Source: Spirochaetaceae bacterium
GTDB lineage: Bacteria > Spirochaetota > Spirochaetia > Treponematales > Breznakiellaceae
Length of the DNA stretch: 5,338 nucleotides
Reading direction: 5' to 3'
NCBI GenBank assembly: GCA_031255315.1
Contig: JAIRSS010000148.1
Location: 1-5,338 of the forward strand
Below the pieces are notes generated by a model. That model was not told the DNA's origin, did not search any database, and saw only the letters and a program-made list of their open reading frames with translations. The number at the start of each line of letters is the position of its first letter. Within the stretch, counting starts at the first letter, position 1. A program made the position numbers and the translations under genes. Of this stretch, positions 1 through 5,338 are shown one piece after another.

Positions 1-35
1 ACGCATTGCACTGTTTCCTTCAATACGATACTATA

Positions 36-71
36 GAGGCTGTTCCAGAACTTCAGTTTTGGAACAGCCTC
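36..71. repeat. Long near-perfect inverted repeat (hairpin) upstream of valS
   Basis: The arms at 36-51 and 56-71 are complementary over 16 bp, with a single G.T wobble (48/59) and a TTCA loop at 52-55. The outer 12 bp (GAGGCTGTTCCA / TGGAACAGCCTC) pair perfectly. No T-run follows on either strand, so it is not a textbook Rho-independent terminator. A stop codon (TAG, 34-36) in the first plus frame abuts the left arm, so an upstream gene might end here, but only 11 codons of that frame are visible. The hairpin could be a 3'-end processing or termination structure of an upstream gene, a dispersed palindromic repeat, or the remnant of a mobile-element end. The structure itself is plain in the sequence; its role is inference. 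Confidence 0.8.
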
Positions 72-101
72 ACGTGATTATGAACAATCTGTGGCCATAA
101 A

Positions 102-132
102 GCATACCCCGATATTCCGGGGTGCGTCTTTT
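102..132 (+). terminator. Probable intrinsic terminator or attenuator-like hairpin before valS
   Basis: ACCCCG (106-111) pairs with CGGGGT (118-123) around a 6-nt loop. The stem extends through GC/GC (102-103 with 124-125) past a two-base bulge. A short T-rich tract (GTCTTTT, 126-132) follows on the plus strand. On the minus strand the stem is followed by TTTAT, so it might act weakly in both directions. It lies only about 40 nt before the valS start. It may therefore end transcription arriving from the left, or act as an attenuator in the valS leader. I see no T-box specifier or antiterminator sequence. Confidence 0.5.
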
Positions 133-159
133 ATAGCAGAAACATAGAAAGATCCTGAT

Positions 160-164
160 AAAGG
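160..164 (+). promoter_or_regulatory. Ribosome binding site that favours the ATG start of valS
   Basis: AAAGG at 160-164 (within AAAGGCGG) lies 9 nt before the ATG at 174. For the in-frame TTG at 168 the same purine-rich element would be only about 3 nt away, which is too close. The ATG is therefore the preferred start, which drops two residues (M-K) from the longest reading. Confidence 0.55.
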
Positions 165-173
165 CGGTTGAAA

Positions 174-2882
174 ATGAGGGCGGTTGAACTGGAAAAAGCC
201 TATGCTCCTAAAAAATTTGAAGATAGAATTTATGCTCAGTGGAAGGAAAGCGGGGCCTTTACGCCCAAAGAAGGAACAGGCGATCCCTATGTAATCGTCA
301 TCCCGCCCCCGAATGTTACCGGAGTCCTTCACCTGGGGCATGGACTCAACATTACTCTCCAGGACATCATCATCCGTTTTCATCGTATGCGGGGGGAGCC
401 TGTCCTCTGGGTGCCGGGTACGGATCACGCGGGAATAGCTACGCAGAATGTGGTGGAGAAGAAACTCAAGGTACAGGGCGTAAGCCGCCATGAGCTGGGA
501 CGCAAAAAGTTTGTGGAAGAGACGTGGAAAGTTAAGAGCGAACATCACGCCATAATTTCTACGCAGTTAGCCCGGATTGGGGCCAGTGTGGACTGGTCGC
601 GGGAACGGTTTACTCTGGACGAGGGGCTTTCCCGGTCGGTACGGGAGGTGTTCGTTACCCTGTACGAGCGGAACCTCCTGTACAAGGGGCATTACCTGGT
701 CAACTGGTGTTGTTCCTGCGGTACCGCCCTCTCGGACGACGAGGTGGAACACGAGAAGCAGACCGGGAAGATGTATCATATCCGTTACCCCCGCGGCGAT
801 GGGCCAGGCTTTGTAGAAATAGCCACTACCCGCCCGGAAACCCTCCTGGGGGATACGGCGGTGGCGGTCCATCCTGATGATCCCCGGTATACGGGCCTCC
901 CGGGCCGGGAACTGGCCCTTCCCTTGACGGGCAGGAACATCCCCGTGATAGCCGACGCGTATGTGGACCGGGAATTCGGTACGGGAGCGGTAAAGATCAC
1001 CCCCGCCCACGATCCAAACGACTGGGAAATAGCCGGGCGGCACAATCTTCCGGTGATCAATATACTCCGTCCAGACGGACGGCTCAACGACGCGGCGCCG
1101 GAAAAGTACCGGGGTTGTACGGCGGCGGAGGCCCGGGAAATGGTCCTGGCTGATCTGAAAGCCGGGGGCTTCTTCGTTAAAGAAGAAGACATCACCCACT
1201 CGGTAGGCCATTGTTACCGGTGTAATACGGTGATAGAACCGTTTCTTTCCGAACAGTGGTTTGTCAGGATGAAGCCCCTGGCCGAAAAAGCCCTGGCGGC
1301 CTGGCGTAACGGGGATATTATCTTCTATCCCCGGAAGTGGAAAAACACCTACCAGCACTGGCTTGAAAACATCCGGGACTGGTGTGTAAGCCGCCAGCTT
1401 TGGTGGGGGCATCGTATTCCCGCCTGGTACTGCAAGAAGTGCGGCAAGACGACGGTTTCCCGGATGGACCCTGCTTCCTGCTCCCATTGCGGATCCTCCG
1501 AAATCGAACAGGACCCGGATGTGCTGGACACCTGGTTTTCAAGCTGGCTCTGGCCGTTCAGCACTCTGGGCTGGCCGGAAGATGCGTCCGGTGCCGCGCC
1601 GGCGGCGTCTGATTTTGAGCGCTTCTATCCCACTACGGCCCTGGTAACGGGCTACGACATCATTTTCTTCTGGGTCTCCCGGATGATCATGGCGGGACTC
1701 GAGTTTACCGGCAAGGCCCCCTTCCGGGACATCTATATACACGGCCTTATCAGGGACAAAATAGGAAGGAAGATGAGCAAAAGCCTGGGGAACGGGCTTG
1801 ATCCCCTACAGATGGTGGACAAATACGGCGCCGACGCCTTGAAATTCACCCTGGCGTTCATGTGCGCTCAAGGCCAGGATATTCTGATAGACGAGGGGTC
1901 CTTCAAGCTTGGGTCCAAATTCGCCAACAAAGTTTGGAACGCGGCGCGTTACATCCTGATGAACTTAGAAGGCAGGAATGTGGTGAAAGACCCTTCGTTA
2001 CTGCCGGTAGACCAATGGATACGCTCCCGGCTTGGGACCGCCGCCCGGGCCATCACCAATGCGCTGCTCTCGTATCGTTACAACGACGCCGCCCAAAGCG
2101 CCTACGAATATTTTTGGAACGACTTTTGCGACTGGTATGTGGAGGCCACGAAACTTTCCCTGCGGGAAGGGGATGACGCCGAAAAGGACCGGGCCGTCAC
2201 GATACTGCTTGAAGTCCTTGCCGAATCGCTGCGGCTCCTGCACCCCTTTCTCCCCTTTATAACCGAAGAAATCTACGGAAAGCTCCCCTACAAAGGAGCG
2301 GCGGCGGAAACGGCGGGACTCCTCATCAACGCCCCCTACCCCAGGTATGACGAGAACCGCTCGTATCCCCAGGCGGAGGCGGATTTCGCCTTTATTCAGG
2401 AACTCGTTACCCTGGTGCGGACGCTGCGGAGCGAGTGTACCATACCGCCCGATAAAAAGGTGCGGGTTTTAGTCCGCACAGGCGGCGCAGGCCGGACGGC
2501 TTTTCTGAGGGAGAACGCTGATCTTGTCAAACTTCTCGCGGGAATGGGAGAGTTGGAGACCGAGGAGAATCCTCCCGAATCCGCCCGGCCCGTTCCCCCG
2601 GAGGAGCGGGCGCGGAACAAGGGATCCATCGGTCTTGTGGGATCGGGCTTTGAGGCCCTTGTGTTCGTTGCTGACGCGGTGGACTTAATCCTTCTGAAGC
2701 AAAAATTTTTAAAAGAACGGGCCAAAGACACTCATTTTATTACGGGATTGCAGGCTAAACTGTCCAATGAAAACTTCCTCAAAAATGCCCCGGCTGAATT
2801 GGTGGAACAGGAAAAGGTGAAGCTGGAGGAAGCGCTAAAACGGACCGCGACGTTAGAATCGTATATTCAGGATTTGGTATAG
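174..2882 (+). CDS. valS: Valyl-tRNA synthetase (class I, zinc-type)
   Basis: This cytoplasmic enzyme joins valine to tRNA-Val using ATP and hydrolyses mischarged threonine. The 902-aa product is full length for the family. Visible features in order: the HIGH-type motif HLGH at residues 53-56 after PPPNVTG; the CP1 editing domain with TTRPE at 218-222 and HDPND at 279-283; KMSKS at 533-537; then the anticodon-binding helical domain and a Lys/Glu-rich C-terminal tail (about 840-902) typical of the ValS coiled-coil arm. Cysteine pairs C179/C182 and C347/C350 bracket the editing domain. C420/C423 and C436/C439 form a second knuckle just before DVLDTWFSS. This resembles zinc-containing ValS (for example Thermus) rather than the E. 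coli type. The ATG at 174 is preferred over the TTG at 168 from RBS spacing. The gene is probably cotranscribed with the HD-domain gene 12 nt downstream. No frameshift or missing motif was seen. Identity is very secure. Confidence 0.98.
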   Translation: MRAVELEKAYAPKKFEDRIYAQWKESGAFTPKEGTGDPYVIVIPPPNVTGVLHLGHGLNITLQDIIIRFHRMRGEPVLWVPGTDHAGIATQNVVEKKLKVQGVSRHELGRKKFVEETWKVKSEHHAIISTQLARIGASVDWSRERFTLDEGLSRSVREVFVTLYERNLLYKGHYLVNWCCSCGTALSDDEVEHEKQTGKMYHIRYPRGDGPGFVEIATTRPETLLGDTAVAVHPDDPRYTGLPGRELALPLTGRNIPVIADAYVDREFGTGAVKITPAHDPNDWEIAGRHNLPVINILRPDGRLNDAAPEKYRGCTAAEAREMVLADLKAGGFFVKEEDITHSVGHCYRCNTVIEPFLSEQWFVRMKPLAEKALAAWRNGDIIFYPRKWKNTYQHWLENIRDWCVSRQLWWGHRIPAWYCKKCGKTTVSRMDPASCSHCGSSEIEQDPDVLDTWFSSWLWPFSTLGWPEDASGAAPAASDFERFYPTTALVTGYDIIFFWVSRMIMAGLEFTGKAPFRDIYIHGLIRDKIGRKMSKSLGNGLDPLQMVDKYGADALKFTLAFMCAQGQDILIDEGSFKLGSKFANKVWNAARYILMNLEGRNVVKDPSLLPVDQWIRSRLGTAARAITNALLSYRYNDAAQSAYEYFWNDFCDWYVEATKLSLREGDDAEKDRAVTILLEVLAESLRLLHPFLPFITEEIYGKLPYKGAAAETAGLLINAPYPRYDENRSYPQAEADFAFIQELVTLVRTLRSECTIPPDKKVRVLVRTGGAGRTAFLRENADLVKLLAGMGELETEENPPESARPVPPEERARNKGSIGLVGSGFEALVFVADAVDLILLKQKFLKERAKDTHFITGLQAKLSNENFLKNAPAELVEQEKVKLEEALKRTATLESYIQDLV

Positions 2883-2894
2883 GGGAGCGCGCGA

Positions 2895-3443
2895 ATGACT
2901 ACTGAGGAGATGTTCCGTCTTAACGGAACCCATCTTGCGCCGTATATTCAGTTGGCTACTGCGTTGATCGGGAAAACACGGGAAGGCGGCGGGAATATGT
3001 TCCGGCATCAGCTGGATACCATGGCGACCCTGATAGATTACGGCTACATTGATTCGATCATCCTTAAAGCGGCTATTGTGCATGATTTGATTGAGGATAT
3101 TCCCAACTTTAACCACAACATTCTCCTGGCTATAGACTACGAAAGCCCCGCCGTTTACGAGCTGGTTCTGGAAGTAACCCGGCATCCTGACGAATCCAAA
3201 GGCGATTTTCTTACCCGTATAAAAGAAACCGGTTCCCTGAACGCTAAGATTCTTAAGGTGGCGGATCGCATCTCCAATATGATCTCCCTGGGTTTTGTCA
3301 ATGATCCCAAATTTATCGGCCGTTACACCGAAGAAACGGTCCGGTATATTTTTCCCATTGCCGAGGAAGTAGACACGGCCATGCTCGCGGAACTCAAATC
3401 CCTGGTAACATCCCGCAAAAAATACCTGTCCGTTCTGGTCTAA
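2895..3443 (+). CDS. HD-domain protein, probable small alarmone ((p)ppGpp) hydrolase
   Basis: This 182-aa cytoplasmic protein appears to consist only of the hydrolase domain of RelA/SpoT homologues (Mesh1/SAH-like). That domain removes pyrophosphate from the 3' position of ppGpp using a bound metal, usually Mn2+. Conserved positions seen: FRHQ with H38; AAIVHDLIED with H63-D64 and the E67-D68 pair; LVLEVTR at 90-96, matching the family's LVDGVTK; KVADRISNM with D124 and N128; and YTEETVRYIFPIAEEV at 144-159, matching the family's Et..iyaPlA segment. The metal ligands (H38, H63, D64, D124) and the catalytic E-D pair all appear present. There is no synthetase, TGS or ACT domain. It starts at an ATG 7 nt after AGGGGAG (2881-2887), which overlaps the valS stop, so coupling to valS is likely. 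Hydrolysis of another nucleotide cannot be excluded. The HD fold is near certain; alarmone specificity is inferred from motif order. Confidence 0.85.
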   Translation: MTTEEMFRLNGTHLAPYIQLATALIGKTREGGGNMFRHQLDTMATLIDYGYIDSIILKAAIVHDLIEDIPNFNHNILLAIDYESPAVYELVLEVTRHPDESKGDFLTRIKETGSLNAKILKVADRISNMISLGFVNDPKFIGRYTEETVRYIFPIAEEVDTAMLAELKSLVTSRKKYLSVLV

Positions 3444-3512
3444 ACGGGTATTCGGGTATTGAGGAGGTCCGGGCCGCCTTGAGCGGCATTCGCACCCAAA
3501 TTTCCCGGAGCG
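3444..3512. other. Short convergent intergenic gap
   Basis: This 69-bp gap separates the stops of the HD-domain gene (plus) and the QueG-like gene (minus). It holds a tandem 8-bp direct repeat, CGGGTATT at 3445-3452 and 3453-3460, and a weak 5-bp GC stem (GCCGC 3473-3477 / GCGGC 3483-3487). Neither strand shows a T-run after that stem, so no canonical terminator is visible. A strong Shine-Dalgarno-like GAGGAGGT at 3461-3468 faces right; it precedes only a 19-codon TTG frame. Confidence 0.6.
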
Positions 3513-4493
3513 TCAGGGAAACCCCGGCCAGGAAGTAATCCTTCCGTATCCGGGATCGCCTTCGGGGTCCTGTTCCCACACCAGCCGGGCGTTCCGCCTG
3601 ATCCCCCGCGGGCCCGGCCAGGAAAGCCCCAAGACCGAGCCTTTGAACCGGGCCGCAAGCGCTTCATCCGAGGCCGTCATGAGTTCCTGGCAGTCCAAGT
3701 ATGCCGGGAGCGGCCCCTCACGGGTCAGCGTCCCCGGAACAGGCCGCCGGTTTCTTACGCAGGCGTCCTGACACGCCGTACAGCCGTACAGCCGCCTGCC
3801 CCAACGCCGGGCGACCTCCGGCGGTACCACCGGGCCGTTCCCGGAAGCATACCATTGGACGCACCGTTCTCTGTCTATCCCGCCGTCTCCCCGGACGGCG
3901 TTGGTAGGACACGCCTCCTTACAGGCGGGCCGTTCCGGGTCGCAGGCCTTGCACAAGGGGAAGGATTCATCCGGCGCAAGAGGAGGGTCCGGTTCCAGGG
4001 ACAACGGCAGGGTCATGCCGGCGATGATAACCAGGGACCCCGCTTCCGGGGTGATGATGAGGCTGTTCCGTCCCAGCGCGCCCAGGCCGCACGCGCGGGC
4101 CAGCGGTTTTTCCGGTACCGGTGAGTTGCAGAGGATACTGTAATCTGAGCGGGTTCCGCCATAGCGGGCGCGAAATTCCGCCGCCAGCCGTTGCAAGCGC
4201 CGAACCGCCTCCCGGTAGTAATTCCGCCGGGCAAAGGGAGCTATCAGGCCGGCTCCAGGCGGCGGAGGTCCGGCGGCGGGGTCCTCCTCCAGGCGCTGGT
4301 TCCCATACGGCAGCGCGGCTATCAAGGCGGAAGGCGCCCCCCGGCTGCGGTTGTCCGGGATATGATCCGGCGCAAACGGCGTATGCGATGCAAACGGCGT
4401 ATGCGGCGCAAACGGCGCAAGGATACGGGCGCGGATAAACCCCGCGTTCAGGGCGGAAGCGCGGATTTCTTCTTTTAATTCCGGTGATTGCAT
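3513..4493 (-). CDS. QueG-like (epoxyqueuosine reductase family) double [4Fe-4S] protein
   Basis: QueG uses cobalamin and two [4Fe-4S] clusters to reduce epoxyqueuosine to queuosine at the tRNA wobble base. This 326-aa cytoplasmic protein shares its layout: RRNYYREAVRRL (89-100, like QueG's GRDYH region); LCNSPVPEKPLARACGLG (121-138, like VDSGPVLERAxAxxAGLG); GRNSLIIT (141-148); then eight cluster cysteines at C181, C184, C191, C195 (followed by Pro), C211, C238, C241 and C245, the last three within YGCTACQDAC. Oddities: Asn123 stands where QueG normally has Asp; the first motif is CX2CX6CX3CP instead of CX2CX2CX3CP; residues 27-44 are three copies of a six-residue PFA-rich repeat where QueG has a helical segment; CPWN is replaced by CVRN; and there are no C-terminal HEAT repeats. 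The ATG start has GGGAG 4 nt upstream. The family is well supported, but true QueG activity is uncertain, so no symbol is given. Confidence 0.85.
   Translation of the reverse strand: MQSPELKEEIRASALNAGFIRARILAPFAPHTPFASHTPFAPDHIPDNRSRGAPSALIAALPYGNQRLEEDPAAGPPPPGAGLIAPFARRNYYREAVRRLQRLAAEFRARYGGTRSDYSILCNSPVPEKPLARACGLGALGRNSLIITPEAGSLVIIAGMTLPLSLEPDPPLAPDESFPLCKACDPERPACKEACPTNAVRGDGGIDRERCVQWYASGNGPVVPPEVARRWGRRLYGCTACQDACVRNRRPVPGTLTREGPLPAYLDCQELMTASDEALAARFKGSVLGLSWPGPRGIRRNARLVWEQDPEGDPGYGRITSWPGFP
4370..4423. repeat. In-frame 18-nt tandem repeat (coding minisatellite), three copies
   Basis: Copies lie at 4370-4387, 4388-4405 and 4406-4423 around the core GCAAACGGCGTATGCG. Copies 1 and 2 differ at two bases. 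Copy 3 matches the first 12 bases of copy 1 and diverges after that. Read on the minus strand this gives PFAPHT, PFASHT and PFAPDH (residues 27-44 of the QueG-like protein; the protein repeat frame is offset by eight bases). Because 18 is a multiple of 3, gain or loss of a unit would keep the frame. Confidence 0.9.
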
Positions 4494-4690
4494 GATACTC
4501 CCGTCGGATGCTCCAAACGCCGCGTTCTGTACCGATCAACACGCCCCGCCCTGCCTTGTATGGCGCTCACGGAACGGCAATTCCGGAAAAAAACGCTCTC
4601 TTTTTGGCAAGGATTCAACCCCGGCGTACTGTGAAAAACTTTCTTGTTCTCCTGCGCTTTTCCGAAGCGGACCGCCGGACGGCGCGAGGC
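4494..4690. other. Non-coding stretch upstream of the QueG-like gene
   Basis: This region separates the start of the minus-strand QueG-like gene from the terminator of the solute-binding protein gene. It should hold the promoter for the QueG-like gene on the minus strand, but I found no convincing -35/-10 pair. Reading frames crossing it lack a plausible start with a Shine-Dalgarno and look compositionally random. Short A and T runs (4589-4595, 4603-4607) and a small palindrome, TTCCGGAA (4581-4588), are present without a clear role. Confidence 0.5.
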
Positions 4691-4733
4691 AAAAAAAACG
4701 GTAACGCCGCGGGGCGGACCCCCGGCGTTACCG
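4691..4733 (-). terminator. Strong Rho-independent terminator of the solute-binding protein gene
   Basis: CGGTAACGCCG (4699-4709) pairs perfectly with CGGCGTTACCG (4723-4733). After one bulged C (4710) the stem continues with GGGG (4711-4714) against CCCC (4719-4722), closing on a CGGA loop, for 15 bp in all. Eight A residues on the plus strand (4691-4698) give an eight-T tract directly after the stem in the minus-strand direction. The stem begins 7 nt after the stop codon of the solute-binding protein gene, so it ends that unit and insulates the QueG-like gene. Confidence 0.95.
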
Positions 4734-4740
4734 GACAAAC

Positions 4741-5338
4741 TTAGCGGGTAAGCTCGGCGATCAAACTAACAATTTCCTGTCCGGCCTGGGCGGTAGTAGT
4801 CCGTCCATACGCCACATTCTGGACGATGTTGTAGAGCCGGCTGTTCCACTGGGAATCGCCGGGCATATTCGGATCCCGTTTCCGGCTGTGGGCTCCGGCT
4901 ATGTTCAGGTAGGCGTTTATTTTGTCGGTGATGGGGGACGCGGGAAGGGCGGCCCGGGCGGCGGAATTAACCGGAGTTCCCGGATCCGCTCCCATGATCA
5001 CCCATACCGAAGGCTCGTTTACCCGGTAGTTGATAAACTTGGCCGCGTTCTCGGCGTTTCTGGAATTCTTGTTAATCGCCATCATCTGGCTCATCTGGCC
5101 CCACAACCCGTTGCTTGCCACAGCATTGGGAAGCTCGATCAAATCAAGAGTATCCTGCATGGCGTTCTGATAGTTCAAAAGCTGGTTCGACCAGATGATA
5201 CACATAGCAACCTTTCCAGCAACCAGAGAGGAGCTGGATTCATTGGTTTCAGGATAATCCGCGGCAGTCGCGGCGTCGGGGATGTAGCCCTTCGCCCGCC
5301 AGTCAGCCCACAAATCGAGGTATTGCTTGGCGCTTTCC
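4741..5338 (-). CDS. ABC-transporter extracellular solute-binding protein, C-terminal part (probably sugar, family 1)
   Basis: Only the last 198 codons are present; the frame stays open to the right edge, so the start and signal peptide lie outside. Proteins of this type capture a ligand outside the cytoplasmic membrane and deliver it to an ABC permease. Supporting features: the SSSSLVAGKVAMCIIWSNQ region (like the GkaAM motif of family 1 binding proteins); an interior GLWGQMSQMMAINKNSRNAE segment, where the ligand-site strand leads into the usual A..FI helix (NAAKFINYRV); and a MGADPGTPVNSAAR turn matching the conserved G-P loop. Family members are about 400-450 aa, so roughly half is visible. 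A carbohydrate ligand (CUT1 type) is inferred from family resemblance only. The gene ends with TAA and a strong terminator. Permease genes are not in the window. Confidence 0.85.
   Translation of the reverse strand, partial: ESAKQYLDLWADWRAKGYIPDAATAADYPETNESSSSLVAGKVAMCIIWSNQLLNYQNAMQDTLDLIELPNAVASNGLWGQMSQMMAINKNSRNAENAAKFINYRVNEPSVWVIMGADPGTPVNSAARAALPASPITDKINAYLNIAGAHSRKRDPNMPGDSQWNSRLYNIVQNVAYGRTTTAQAGQEIVSLIAELTR

Noticed and set aside
6..34. Possible promoter: TTGCAC (6-11), 17-nt spacer, TACTAT (29-34)
   Set aside because: The spacing is good, but the -35 matches consensus at only 3 of 6 positions and the -10 at 4 of 6. It would also start transcription inside the long hairpin, so support is too weak to annotate.
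168..170. TTG as the valS start, two codons before the ATG
   Set aside because: The purine-rich ribosome binding sequence ends about 3 nt before it, whereas the ATG at 174 has normal spacing.
78..548. Minus-strand open frame (156 codons) spanning the leader and the valS 5' end
   Set aside because: It is antisense to conserved ValS codons, runs through the terminator-like hairpin, and its product resembles no family I know.
567..1487. Long open frame (306 codons) on the minus strand inside valS
   Set aside because: It lies wholly antisense to an intact, strongly conserved valS, shows no recognisable domain, and is expected by chance in G+C-rich coding DNA.
4362..4423. CRISPR-like array suggested by the repeated 18-nt units
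   Set aside because: The units are contiguous with no spacers, too short, and in frame within a conserved gene.
3967..4542. Minus-strand open frame (191 codons) overlapping the QueG-like gene in another frame
   Set aside because: The product is low-complexity and Arg/Pro/Gly-rich. The other frame carries all eight cluster cysteines and the family motifs, so this one is a shadow.
4475..4738. Open frames of 70-87 codons on both strands across the gap before the solute-binding protein gene
   Set aside because: They run into the terminator stem or the QueG-like start, lack a suitable ribosome binding site, and show no recognisable domain.

Overview
The window looks like chromosomal DNA of a G+C-rich spirochaete, most likely a Treponema relative. 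That assignment rests on my memory of spirochaetal valyl-tRNA synthetases (the stretch after KMSKS) and on the gene content; there is no rRNA or other marker to confirm it. I see no tRNA or rRNA gene, transposase or CRISPR array.

Layout. Positions 1-173 are a non-coding leader with two hairpins: a near-perfect 16-bp stem at 36-71 and a terminator-like stem at 102-125. Next, on the plus strand, come a complete valS (174-2882) and, 12 nt later with its own Shine-Dalgarno, a 182-aa HD-domain protein (2895-3443). The latter carries the hydrolase motifs of RelA/SpoT enzymes but no synthetase domain, so it is best read as a small alarmone hydrolase. A 69-bp convergent gap without a recognisable terminator follows. 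On the minus strand, 4493-3513 encodes a QueG-like (epoxyqueuosine reductase family) double [4Fe-4S] protein. A non-coding stretch (4494-4690) and a very strong intrinsic terminator (4691-4733) come next. The window ends in the C-terminal part of a minus-strand ABC-transporter solute-binding protein, cut by the right edge (5338-4741).

How the genes fit together. valS charges tRNA-Val and its neighbour probably degrades (p)ppGpp, the alarmone made when charging fails. Their tight spacing suggests one transcript that links aminoacylation to stringent-response control. The QueG-like protein would also touch tRNA biology if it really reduces epoxyqueuosine. However, it departs from the family in three visible ways: an Asn where QueG normally has the VDSGP-type Asp, a stretched first cluster motif (CX2CX6CX3CP), and an N-terminal segment made of an 18-nt in-frame tandem repeat. 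Its true substrate is therefore open. The solute-binding protein belongs to a separate unit, probably sugar uptake, insulated by its terminator.

The most interesting items are the valS/alarmone-hydrolase pair, the divergent QueG-like protein with its coding minisatellite, and the long hairpin upstream of valS. I did not find clear evidence of a wholly new system.
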